A DNA stretch of 64,000 nt from an uncultured bacterium (GTDB lineage: Bacteria > Verrucomicrobiota > Lentisphaeria > Victivallales > UBA1829): NCBI GenBank assembly GCA_900548385.1, contig URKJ01000003.1, positions 1 through 64,000 on the forward strand. Direction: 5' to 3'. Position numbers and translations under genes: made by a program. Shown in pieces: positions 1 to 7,761 of this stretch; position 1 is the stretch's first letter, and the number at the start of each line of letters is the position of its first letter. Under the pieces are notes generated by a model. That model did not search any database. It was not told the DNA's origin and worked only from the letters and a program-made list of their open reading frames with translations.

Positions 1-13
1 GAGATGTAGCTCC

Positions 14-47
14 GTCTCGTGGGCTCGGAGATGTGTATAAGAGACAG
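14..47 (+). other. Nextera library adapter
   Basis: These 34 bases match the Illumina Nextera read-2 transposase adapter in full, ending in the 19-base mosaic end AGATGTGTATAAGAGACAG. This is library sequence and not genomic DNA. The 13 bases before it are probably index or read junk. Genomic sequence starts at about base 48. Confidence 0.97.
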
Positions 48-163
48 TAATTAATGCAATAAAATAATTTATTTCCCGTTATATGGTCATGAATGCAGAA
101 AAGATGCAGAAAATAAAAAAACAAAAACCGTCTGAAACTCTGTTGAGAGAAAGGATGTGCATT

Positions 164-439
164 ATGGATGCGAAAAAACTTCTTGCAGCTGTCGCCGTCG
201 CCGCAGTCTTCTCCGCCGGAACCGCTTTTGCCGGGGAACGGCATGGGCACAACAGCGGGGTTCGCCTTGCAACGGATATTGTCAATCTGGTGAAGAGCGC
301 GGTTTCGCCCACGGTGGTCGTTCAACGCCCGGTCGTGGTCTCGCCCGCTCCGTACTATGCACCACCCCGCAGACACGTTCCGCGCCGGGATTTTCATCCA
401 CCCCGTCCGCCGCGGCATTGCCCTTATGCAAAATGGTGA
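164..439 (+). CDS. small secreted Pro/His/Arg-rich protein
   Basis: A 91-residue protein of unknown function. It opens with a clear Sec signal peptide (MDAKKLLAAVAVAAVF then a TAFA|G-type cleavage site), so it should be exported. The mature part has a short conserved stretch, RLATDIVNLVKSAVSP, then a proline/arginine/histidine-rich tail (YYAPPRRHVPRRD, FHPPRPPRHCP). The start was chosen because an AAGGA ribosome-binding site lies 8-9 bases upstream; an in-frame ATG at 83 and one at 155 lack this spacing. The next gene encodes a longer paralogue with the same NLVKSA stretch after its own signal peptide. The function is not recognised; a cell-surface or periplasmic structural role is a guess. 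Confidence 0.7.
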   Translation: MDAKKLLAAVAVAAVFSAGTAFAGERHGHNSGVRLATDIVNLVKSAVSPTVVVQRPVVVSPAPYYAPPRRHVPRRDFHPPRPPRHCPYAKW

Positions 440-456
440 TGTCCGCTGAAAAAAAA

Positions 457-484
457 TTGAATTTTTCCGTGGAGCGTGTAGACT
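457..484 (+). promoter_or_regulatory. sigma-70-like promoter
   Basis: TTGAAT, a 16-base spacer and TAGACT lie about 58 bases upstream of the second small secreted-protein gene. The match is moderate. Confidence 0.4.
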
Positions 485-541
485 ATTCCTGAAAGAATAT
501 GTCCCGCTCCGGGAGTTTGATTCAAGGAAAGGAATCCGATT

Positions 542-1243
542 ATGAAATATCTGTTTTCAACTCTTACCTGCGCTGCGCTTTTGCTGTTCGGCGGGAACGC
601 GTATGCCGGTCCGCCGCGTCATCACCATGACGGGGTTGTGCTTGCGTCACAGATCGTCAATCTGGTGAAAAGCGCTTTACTGCCGCCGCTGATTCTGTCG
701 CCGTCTGTTACAACGATCATCCCGACACCGGTCGCGATCGTTCCGGAAACTGTGACTGTGGAATCCGGCGGGACGGGTGTTGTGATCATGGAGCCGCCGG
801 TTTACCGGACATACCCGACCGTGATCTATCAGGAACGTTCTCCGGTGATTTACTACGACTATCTTTCCGCGCCGCTGTATCGTCCATTGCCGCCTCCGCC
901 GCCGAGACCCCCGAAGCCGCGTCCGGAACCGCCGAGACCTCAGCCGCCGCGTCCCCCGAAGCCGCGTCCGGAACCGCCGAGACCTCAGCCGCCGCGTCCG
1001 GATCGTCCCGGTGTACGCCCTCCGCTGAAATATCCGGTTGCGCCGCGTCCCGGACAGATCCGGCCTGATCCGGATCCCGGCAGGTATCAGCGTCTGCCGC
1101 CTCCGTCACAGAAATACACTCATGAAGTGCCGACTTATGCACCGGCACCGCCGCGCGGACAGTGGCAGCCGCTTCCGTCTCCTTCCCGCAATTATCGGAC
1201 GGAACCCGCCCGTCCGGGCGGTTACCGGGGCGGACGGCGGTAA
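542..1243 (+). CDS. secreted proline-rich repeat protein
   Basis: A 233-residue exported protein. Residues 1-22 form a Sec signal peptide ending AYA|G. After it comes HHHDGVVLASQIVNLVKSALLPP, which is homologous to the same place in the preceding gene (DIVNLVKSAVSP), so the two genes are paralogues. The rest is low complexity: a Val/Thr-rich segment, then a poly-proline region with a perfectly duplicated 15-residue unit (PKPRPEPPRPQPPRP), and a C-terminal tail rich in Pro, Tyr and Arg ending GGYRGGRR. The extended Pro/Arg composition suggests a cell-wall-spanning or surface-attached polypeptide. No enzyme domain is visible and no family is recognised. The long antisense open frame over it is only a by-product of GC-rich repeats. 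Confidence 0.75.
   Translation: MKYLFSTLTCAALLLFGGNAYAGPPRHHHDGVVLASQIVNLVKSALLPPLILSPSVTTIIPTPVAIVPETVTVESGGTGVVIMEPPVYRTYPTVIYQERSPVIYYDYLSAPLYRPLPPPPPRPPKPRPEPPRPQPPRPPKPRPEPPRPQPPRPDRPGVRPPLKYPVAPRPGQIRPDPDPGRYQRLPPPSQKYTHEVPTYAPAPPRGQWQPLPSPSRNYRTEPARPGGYRGGRR
911..1000 (+). repeat. 45-bp tandem direct repeat
   Basis: Two head-to-tail copies with a period of 45 bases, identical except for the last base. They encode two 15-residue proline-rich units inside the secreted repeat protein. Near-identity at the DNA level implies recent slippage or duplication. Confidence 0.9.
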
Positions 1244-1264
1244 GATAAGAATTCGCGGGGTCCC

Positions 1265-2389
1265 ATGAATACGCTTGAAAAACTGCATGTCCTTTCCGAA
1301 GATTCGCAGTACGATCTTGCCTGCGCCTGTTCCTCCTCACCGAAGGAGCACCGCAGGCGGGGGCTGGACGGTCGTTGGCTCTATCCGGTTCCGCTTGCGC
1401 GGGGCGGATACGGAATCATGCTGAAAACTCTGCTGTCCAATGCCTGTTCCAGCGATTGCCGGTATTGTCCGCTCCGGACGGACGGCAATACGCCCCGCCG
1501 CTGTTCGCTGACTCCCGACGAGACGGCATCTCTGTTTATGGAGTATCTGAAAAAACAGTGGCTGCTCGGAATTTTCCTGAGTTCGGGAATTGTCCGTTCT
1601 CCGGATTACACGATGCAGCTGCTGACGGATACCGCCGCGCTGCTGCGTTACAAATACCGTTACCGCGGTTATATTCATCTGAAAATCATTCCCGGCGCTT
1701 CGGACGCGGCGGTCCGGTATGCACTGAGTCTGGCAAGTGCGGTTTCGCTGAACATCGAAGCGCCCGGACGTGACCGGTTCGCCAAACTCTCTTCGTATAA
1801 AGACTATGACCGCGACATTATCGCTCCTCTTAAACTGATGGCGGCGGAGACCGCCGCCGGCTCGGATCATTCCCGTGTGAAATGTACGACCCAGTTTATT
1901 GTCGGGGCGTCGGATGAGAGCGACCGCGAGATTGTCCGCTATATGGACGGCATTTATTCCCGGCTGAAGTTCGAGCGCATTTATTTTTCGGCTTATCAGG
2001 CGGGACTCGGCCGTCCGGAGCTGCCCGGCGAACGGAATTTTACGCTTTCCGCGGATGACCGTCTGACGCGGGAGCACCGGTTGTATCAGGTTGATTTTCT
2101 GATGCGTTCCTATCATTTTCAGGCGGACGAGATCAGTTATGATTCATCCGGCAACCTGGATCTTTCCCGTGATCCGAAAGAGACCTGGGCGGTGCTTCAT
2201 CCGGAATTTTTCCCGGTCCGCATCAATTCCGCCGACCGGGAAGCGCTTCTGCGGATTCCGGGACTCGGCCCGGTATCCGTTCAGCGGATCCTGAAATTCC
2301 GGAAAGAGTTCCGCATCCGTTCCTTTGAACAGATCGGGATCAAAGGGAAACTGGCGCTCAAAGCCGCCGGTTTCACCGATTTTCAATGA
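1265..2389 (+). CDS. radical SAM/HhH DNA-repair-type protein
   Basis: A 374-residue radical SAM enzyme. Cysteines 61, 65 and 68 form the CxxxCxxC 4Fe-4S motif (NACSSDCRYCPLR) that binds S-adenosylmethionine. The C-terminal ~60 residues carry a helix-hairpin-helix DNA-binding motif (LLRIPGLGPVSVQRIL). This architecture is that of the family described as putative DNA modification/repair radical SAM protein (TIGR03916), which in other genomes is usually adjacent to an uracil-DNA-glycosylase-like partner. No such partner lies next to it here. It starts 21 bases after the upstream gene with only a GGGGT-like ribosome site. Reaction and substrate are unknown; a role in nucleic-acid repair is inferred from the family. 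Confidence 0.85.
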   Translation: MNTLEKLHVLSEDSQYDLACACSSSPKEHRRRGLDGRWLYPVPLARGGYGIMLKTLLSNACSSDCRYCPLRTDGNTPRRCSLTPDETASLFMEYLKKQWLLGIFLSSGIVRSPDYTMQLLTDTAALLRYKYRYRGYIHLKIIPGASDAAVRYALSLASAVSLNIEAPGRDRFAKLSSYKDYDRDIIAPLKLMAAETAAGSDHSRVKCTTQFIVGASDESDREIVRYMDGIYSRLKFERIYFSAYQAGLGRPELPGERNFTLSADDRLTREHRLYQVDFLMRSYHFQADEISYDSSGNLDLSRDPKETWAVLHPEFFPVRINSADREALLRIPGLGPVSVQRILKFRKEFRIRSFEQIGIKGKLALKAAGFTDFQ

Positions 2390-2686
2390 TCCGGCGGCCG
2401 TCGGAGGGAACGTTATATTATTGCTATGTTTTTTATTTTGTCCCGCAGAGTGCTGCCGTTCCGGATTTTTCCGTGATCGTGGACTGCCTCGCTCCGAAAA
2501 CGGGCAGGACAGACAGGGCGGTCAGGATGATTTCCGCAAATCCGGCAGAAAGAAAAAATGGAAATTCGGGCGGATGCAGAATTCTTTCCGTTTTTTCTTC
2601 TCCGCACTTGTTTTTCCGTTGTTCCGGCGATAAATTACTCTCATAATTTACATCCATGAAAACGATATTATCCGGCGACAGGGAAC
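2390..2686. other. intergenic region, no gene seen
   Basis: About 300 bases with several short overlapping open frames on both strands, none with a ribosome site or recognisable product. A loose promoter (TTGTTT, 17 bases, TAAATT) can be drawn near 2609-2637 ahead of the DUF1846 gene, but the match is weak. Confidence 0.5.
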
Positions 2687-4201
2687 ATGAAAACAGGTTT
2701 TGACAACACGTTGTATCTTCAGGAGCAGTCTGAAGAAATTCTGAAACGGGCACGCAGCTTCGACAACAAACTTTATCTGGAATTCGGGGGGAAACTTGCG
2801 TATGATTTTCACGCGGCAAGAATTCTGCCGGGATTTGACCCGAATGTGAAACTCCAACTGCTTCAGCGGCTGAAAGACCAGATCGACGTGGTGATCTGTA
2901 TTTATGCCGGCGATATTGAGCGCAAAAAGATCCGGGCGGATTTCGGCATCGCCTATGATGCGGATACTCTTCTGATCATCGACAACCTCCGGGAGTGGGG
3001 GATCGAAGTAAAAGCCGTTGTCGTGACCCGTTACGACGACCATCCGGCGGTAAACCACTTCATCAACAAGCTGGAGCGCCGCGGAATCCGGGTTTACAAG
3101 CACCGCGCGATCAAAGGGTATCCCGCCGACGTGGATCTGATTGTCAGCGACAGCGGTTACGGAGCCAATGAATATATCGAAAGCGACAAACCGATTGTGG
3201 TCGTTACCGGTCCCGGACCGAGCAGCGGCAAGATGGCAACCTGCCTGTCCCAGGTGTATCACGAACACCGTCGCGGAGTCGCCGCCGGATATGCGAAGTT
3301 CGAGACGTTTCCTGTGTGGAATCTGCCGCTGAACCATCCGGTCAATATCGCCTATGAAGCCGCCACGGCGGACATCGGCGACATCAACATGGTCGATCCG
3401 TTTCATCTGGAGCACTACCACAAAATGGCGGTGAATTACAATCGCGATATTGAAATTTTCCCGGTCGTCCGCCGGATTTGCGAACGGATCATGAAACCGG
3501 AACAGTGCTATCAGTCGCCGACCGACATGGGCGTGAACCGCGTCGGTTTCGCAATTACGGACGACGGGGCTGTCTGCGAAGCGTCGAAGCAGGAGATTAT
3601 CCGTCGTTATTTCCGCTATCAGTGTGAGTATACTCTCGGTGGAGCCGACCGCAAGACCGTCGACCGCGTCAAGGTGCTGATGGATAATCTGAGGCTGAAG
3701 GAGACGGACCGCAAAGTCGTGGAGCCCGCCCGGAACGCCGCGCTCCGGGCATCGCAGACGAAAGGGAAGGGGAACGACGGCTTTTTCTGCGGAGCCGCGT
3801 TGGAACTGCCGGACGGCACCGTGATTTCCGGAGTGAACTCTCCGCTGATGCACGCCGCGTCGAGCTGTATATTGAATGCGGTCAAGACGATTGCAAAACT
3901 GCCGGATGAACTTCAACTGATCGCTCCGGGCGTGATTGACTCGGTCCGTCTGCTGAAGAAGAATATTTTCCGCAGTCGCCGGGTCAGCCTTGACCTGGAC
4001 GAAACGCTGATTGCCCTCAGCGTCAGCGCAAACAGCAATCCGACGGCGAAACTGGCATTGAATCAGCTCCGGAAACTTGCCGGCTGCGAGATGCACATCT
4101 CTCATCTTCCGACTCCCGGCGATGAGGCGGGACTCCGCAAACTGGGGATCAATCTTACGAGCGATGCCAAGTTTGCCAGCCGCGATCTGTTTGTAGACTG
4201 A
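2687..4201 (+). CDS. DUF1846 family protein
   Basis: A 504-residue cytoplasmic protein matching the DUF1846 family over its full length. Recognisable conserved segments are GFDNTLYLQEQSEEIL at the N-terminus, the P-loop-like TGPGPSSGKMATCLSQ around residue 180, and PTDMGVNRVGFAI around residue 280. The family is widespread in bacteria, has a solved fold containing nucleotide-binding-like elements, and has no established function to my knowledge. An AGGGAA ribosome site precedes the ATG. The gene stands alone, with a hairpin downstream, so it is probably monocistronic. A 485-residue antisense open frame covers it and is not credible. Confidence 0.85.
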   Translation: MKTGFDNTLYLQEQSEEILKRARSFDNKLYLEFGGKLAYDFHAARILPGFDPNVKLQLLQRLKDQIDVVICIYAGDIERKKIRADFGIAYDADTLLIIDNLREWGIEVKAVVVTRYDDHPAVNHFINKLERRGIRVYKHRAIKGYPADVDLIVSDSGYGANEYIESDKPIVVVTGPGPSSGKMATCLSQVYHEHRRGVAAGYAKFETFPVWNLPLNHPVNIAYEAATADIGDINMVDPFHLEHYHKMAVNYNRDIEIFPVVRRICERIMKPEQCYQSPTDMGVNRVGFAITDDGAVCEASKQEIIRRYFRYQCEYTLGGADRKTVDRVKVLMDNLRLKETDRKVVEPARNAALRASQTKGKGNDGFFCGAALELPDGTVISGVNSPLMHAASSCILNAVKTIAKLPDELQLIAPGVIDSVRLLKKNIFRSRRVSLDLDETLIALSVSANSNPTAKLALNQLRKLAGCEMHISHLPTPGDEAGLRKLGINLTSDAKFASRDLFVD

Positions 4202-4227
4202 TTCCGGGGGTCCGAACCGGTTGGAAT

Positions 4228-4256
4228 GAACGGCTCTTTCCGCAAGGGTGCCGTTC
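4228..4256 (+). terminator. possible intrinsic terminator
   Basis: A 7-bp inverted repeat (GAACGGC/GCCGTTC) with a 15-base loop is followed by a pyrimidine-rich stretch, just after the DUF1846 gene. The stem is short, so confidence is moderate. Confidence 0.45.
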
Positions 4257-4335
4257 TTCCTTTCATCATTTCCGCGGCGTTTGCAGTCGTAGCGGATGAA
4301 AGTTGCAAATTTCCGGCACTTTTTTCATTTTACGC

Positions 4336-4364
4336 TTGCAGAAACGGAAAACGCGTATTAGATT
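4336..4364 (+). promoter_or_regulatory. sigma-70-like promoter
   Basis: TTGCAG, 17 bases and TAGATT lie about 55 bases upstream of the PpiD/SurA-like gene. Confidence 0.5.
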
Positions 4365-4418
4365 ATCAAAATCCTGAAAGACGATTATTGAAAAAGTAAA
4401 TATAAGAAGGAACGCTCA

Positions 4419-6074
4419 ATGGTTATTGCGAAGATGAACAATGTGCTGGTCAAGCACAGCCGTATTCTGTTTGGTGCTTTCACAGGCATCATCATCATTT
4501 CATTTGTCTGGTTCTTTACGCCGGGCGCAAGCGGAAATATTCTGTTCGGGACAAATCCGATGTCGCCGAATGCGGTTGTCGGATCAGTGTTCGATCAGAA
4601 CGTCACCCGCGGCGAACTGATGGAGATCATCAAGGACAATATGCTGGTAATGGCGGCGAGCTATGGCGTCAAGCCCGCAATGAACGGGCTCGACGAGCAG
4701 GCATTGGAAGAGGCGTTTCAGAAAGCTGTTCTGCTTTCCGTCGCCAAGCGTATGGGTGTGACGGTTTCCACGGAACGGGTTGGCGAATACCTCCGTTCTC
4801 TTCCCGCGTTCGCCGGAACGGATGGTAAATTCAGCCTTGAAAAATATCAGAATTATGAAAAAGAGATGCTGCAGCCGCTTGGTTACAATGCGTTGGATCT
4901 TGACCGCGCGGTCCGCAATCTGCTGACGATCTTCTCGCTTGGCAGTTCCGCCGTCAACGAAGTGCTTGTAACGCCGAACGAGATCGCGGATTTTGAACAG
5001 ACTGTTCTGGAAAAATACAACGTGAAAACGATTCTGTTTCCGTTTGAAGCCGCGAAAAAACAGCTGAAGCCCACCGAAGCCGAACTGCAGAGCTACCACA
5101 AGGCGAATCAGCAGCAGTTTATGGCTCTGCCGCAGTTCAAAGCGAAAGTCGTCCGCTTCAATTATGCGAACTATCAGGATAAAGTGAATGTCTCTGCGGA
5201 GGACGTCAGGAAATATTATGAGTCCAACAAAGCGGAATTCACGAAGAACGGGAAGACCTCTCCGCTTGCTTCCGTGACCGCTGCGATCACCGCAAAACTG
5301 AAAAAAGACGAGGCCGTGAAACTGGCGCGTAAAGCCGGACGCGATTTCCGCGAGGCTCTGTACGATGCGACAGCTGAGCTTGATACGGCTGCTTATGCGG
5401 ATGCGTTTTCCGCTCTTGCCGCAAAACAGGGGTTGACTGTTGTTGAAAGCGGCTGGTTCACCGGAGAGTCCGCCGGAATGGATAATGTCGGAAGAGAGCC
5501 GCGCCTGGTCGAGGCGATCGTCGCCTTGCCGGAACGCTCTCCGATCTCCAGAACCGTGGAAGGCGAGCGAGCGGTGTTTGTCGCCGTCGTAACCGCCAGA
5601 AAGCCGTCTGTTCCATTGGAATACAAAGCGGTGGCGGCAAAGGTCCGGGAAGCATGGCTGTCCGGAAAGGCGATCGCCGCCGCGCAGGAAAATGCCCGCA
5701 ATTTTGTGTTGGAGATGAACAAGGCGAAGAATTCCGCCGCCGCTCTTGCCGGACTCGCCAAAGGCGCTGTCGTCAAAAACCTCCCGCCGTTTTCCCAGCT
5801 GGAGCCGCCGAAAGAGAATACACAGGTTGTCATGACGCTTGCGACCTCCACGGATAACGGCAAACTTTCCCGCACGCTGGATCTGCCGGACGGGGTGTTC
5901 ATGGTTTTTGTCACTTCCCGCACAGCTCCTTCCGCGAAAGAAATGGCGGAAAAACAGAAAGAGCTTGCCGAGCGCTACAAGCAGGGAAAGCAGTACGCGA
6001 TTTATAATTCATTCCAGACCTGGATCCTGATGAATACCCGTAACTATATGACGCGTGAGGCACAGGAACGGTAA
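4419..6074 (+). CDS. PpiD/SurA_N-type membrane chaperone
   Basis: A 551-residue protein with the layout of PpiD: a short cytoplasmic N-terminus, one transmembrane helix (about residues 17-36, ILFGAFTGIIIISFVWFF) and a large periplasmic part. Residues ~50-240 resemble the SurA_N/trigger-factor-type chaperone fold (NVTRGELMEIIKDNM, FSLEKYQNYEKEML). PpiD-family proteins assist folding of exported proteins at the translocon. I could not see a convincing parvulin PPIase motif in the C-terminal half, so it may act only as a chaperone. An AAGAAGGA ribosome site and an upstream promoter support the start. It fits a genome that exports many large glycosidases, but that link is inferred. Confidence 0.78.
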   Translation: MVIAKMNNVLVKHSRILFGAFTGIIIISFVWFFTPGASGNILFGTNPMSPNAVVGSVFDQNVTRGELMEIIKDNMLVMAASYGVKPAMNGLDEQALEEAFQKAVLLSVAKRMGVTVSTERVGEYLRSLPAFAGTDGKFSLEKYQNYEKEMLQPLGYNALDLDRAVRNLLTIFSLGSSAVNEVLVTPNEIADFEQTVLEKYNVKTILFPFEAAKKQLKPTEAELQSYHKANQQQFMALPQFKAKVVRFNYANYQDKVNVSAEDVRKYYESNKAEFTKNGKTSPLASVTAAITAKLKKDEAVKLARKAGRDFREALYDATAELDTAAYADAFSALAAKQGLTVVESGWFTGESAGMDNVGREPRLVEAIVALPERSPISRTVEGERAVFVAVVTARKPSVPLEYKAVAAKVREAWLSGKAIAAAQENARNFVLEMNKAKNSAAALAGLAKGAVVKNLPPFSQLEPPKENTQVVMTLATSTDNGKLSRTLDLPDGVFMVFVTSRTAPSAKEMAEKQKELAERYKQGKQYAIYNSFQTWILMNTRNYMTREAQER

Positions 6075-6109
6075 ATGAGAATGCTCGTATTTCGGGGGGA
6101 ATATGAATC

Positions 6110-6880
6110 ATGAATAATATTTTTGCTCTCGGGCGTCATATCACGGTGGAACTTTCCGGGTGTGACGCCTCCATCATTGCGGATTCCAAAGCCGTGGAGA
6201 CCGCTCTGCTGGAGGCCGCGGAGGCTTCCGGCGCCCATATTATCGAATCCTCGTTTCATTACTTTGCACCGCAGGGCGTCAGCGGATTCGTAATCATTTC
6301 CGAATCCCATTTTTCAATTCATACCTGGCCGGAATATGACTATGCCGCCGTGGATGTGTTCACCTGCGGCGATACGATTTCTCCGTATGCGGGGATTGAC
6401 CGGCTCAAGCGCCTGCTCCATGCGCAGGAGGCGCAGATTTCCGCGGACATGTGGCGCGGAACCAGTTTCAATTATACGAAACGGATCGCGGAACAGCAGC
6501 AGGGTATCACCGCATCGGGCGATCTGGAGAAACTCTACATCGCTTCCCAGCCCTACGGAATCTCCTGTTCGATAGATCTTTCCGCGTGCGGAAATACGGA
6601 AGACGGCGCGTCGGAACGCTGTCTTGCCGCTCTGGCGTTCGTGATGCACTGCCAGACGGAAAATGTGGAACGGAAGACGTTCGATCATGGCAATACGACC
6701 GTTCTTTCCGTATTCAATATGGATTCGTCCATCGTGATCCGCCGTGATCTCTGTTCCCGTTCCGCGCATATTGACCTGTTCTGCAAGAGTTATACCGATC
6801 CCCGCGTCTGTGCAACGACCGCGCTGGAAGTTTTTGAAGCGAAATCCTATAAGATCCATCCGGCGTTCCGGATGTCGTGA
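6110..6880 (+). CDS. speD: S-adenosylmethionine decarboxylase, duplicated form
   Basis: Makes decarboxylated S-adenosylmethionine, the aminopropyl donor for spermidine. Residues 61-75 (VIISESHFSIHTWPE) match the SpeD self-cleavage site; Glu65|Ser66 is the expected cleavage point that creates the pyruvoyl group, and Cys86 in DVFTCGD matches the catalytic cysteine. Ordinary bacterial class 1B SpeD is about 120-130 residues; this one is 256. The second half looks like a degenerate second SpeD domain: ISCSIDLSACG resembles ITVELSGCD and HIDLFCKSYTDP resembles AVDVFTCGDTIS, but the cleavage motif is lost. The ATG at 6103 hits an immediate stop, fixing the start at 6110. The spermidine synthase gene follows directly. 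Confidence 0.9.
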   Translation: MNNIFALGRHITVELSGCDASIIADSKAVETALLEAAEASGAHIIESSFHYFAPQGVSGFVIISESHFSIHTWPEYDYAAVDVFTCGDTISPYAGIDRLKRLLHAQEAQISADMWRGTSFNYTKRIAEQQQGITASGDLEKLYIASQPYGISCSIDLSACGNTEDGASERCLAALAFVMHCQTENVERKTFDHGNTTVLSVFNMDSSIVIRRDLCSRSAHIDLFCKSYTDPRVCATTALEVFEAKSYKIHPAFRMS

Positions 6881-6894
6881 CCGTGGAGGGTGCA

Positions 6895-7761
6895 ATGAGC
6901 GAGATTTTTAAGGAAGGTTACTTTACCGAGCAGTGCCCGCTGTGGCCCGGACGCGCATTGTCCGTCCGCATTCTCGAAACGCTGGAGACCGTGGAGACCG
7001 ATTATCAGCTGCTTGAGATTTTCCGGGGGGAGGGATTCGGGAAAATGCTGGCTTTGGATGGAAAAATCCAGCTTGCGGAGTCCGATGAATTTATTTATCA
7101 TGAGATGTTCGCGCATGTGCCGTGCTTCGCGCACGAGGAGCCGGAACGGGTCCTTGTGATCGGCGGAGGGGACGGCGGAGTCGTACGGGAACTCCTGAAA
7201 CATTCCTGTATTGAACAGATTGACTTGTGCGAGATTGACGAACAGGTCGCGGAGCTTTGCAGCCGCCATTTCGCGTGGACGGAGAAAGCGTTGAACGATC
7301 CGCGGGTTGATCTGCATTTCCTTGATGGTGCGGCTTTTGTGAAGAACCGTCCGGGGTGGTATGATCTTGTTCTGGTGGACGGACCGGACCCGATCGGTCC
7401 CGGAGAAACTCTGTTCACGAAGAATTTTCTTGCAGACTGCAAACGGGCGCTGAAACCGGGCGGTATTCTGGTTTCGCAGTCGGAATCGTATCTGCTTCAT
7501 CCGGAGATTACGGAAGCGCAGTGCCGTATTTTCCGCGATTTGTTTGCCCATAGCGGTTACTATTCGTTTTCGATTCCGAGTTATCCGGGCGGTTCGCTCG
7601 GATTCTGCATCGGCTGCGATGACCACCGGGTGGATGTTCCGTTCCGCCGCCCGATCGGTTCGTTTGTGCGCCGTTTGAAAATGTATTCGATGGCGGTTCA
7701 CAAGGCGGCGTTTGTTCTGCCGCCGTTCTGGACAAAACGGTTTGAAACCGGTGAAGAATGA
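6895..7761 (+). CDS. speE: spermidine synthase
   Basis: Transfers the aminopropyl group from decarboxylated SAM to putrescine. The 288-residue protein has the full family pattern: an N-terminal beta-strand domain (LLEIFRGEGFGKMLALDGKIQ), YHEMFAHVP, the nucleotide-binding GGGDGG, acidic DLCEID, and the DGPDPIGPGETLF loop that holds the catalytic aspartate and substrate. The start is the ATG with GGAGGG just upstream; a GTG six codons earlier overlaps the end of speD and is less likely. It is translationally close to speD and shares an ATGA overlap with the following transporter, so the three genes should form one operon. Polyamine export or metal homeostasis for the third gene is a guess. Confidence 0.95.
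   Translation: MSEIFKEGYFTEQCPLWPGRALSVRILETLETVETDYQLLEIFRGEGFGKMLALDGKIQLAESDEFIYHEMFAHVPCFAHEEPERVLVIGGGDGGVVRELLKHSCIEQIDLCEIDEQVAELCSRHFAWTEKALNDPRVDLHFLDGAAFVKNRPGWYDLVLVDGPDPIGPGETLFTKNFLADCKRALKPGGILVSQSESYLLHPEITEAQCRIFRDLFAHSGYYSFSIPSYPGGSLGFCIGCDDHRVDVPFRRPIGSFVRRLKMYSMAVHKAAFVLPPFWTKRFETGEE

Noticed and set aside
911..1000. CRISPR-like repeats
   Set aside because: Only two copies, directly adjacent without spacers, inside a coding frame.
2648..4105. 485-codon minus-strand frame over the DUF1846 gene
   Set aside because: The plus-strand protein matches a known family over its full length and has a ribosome site; the antisense frame does not.
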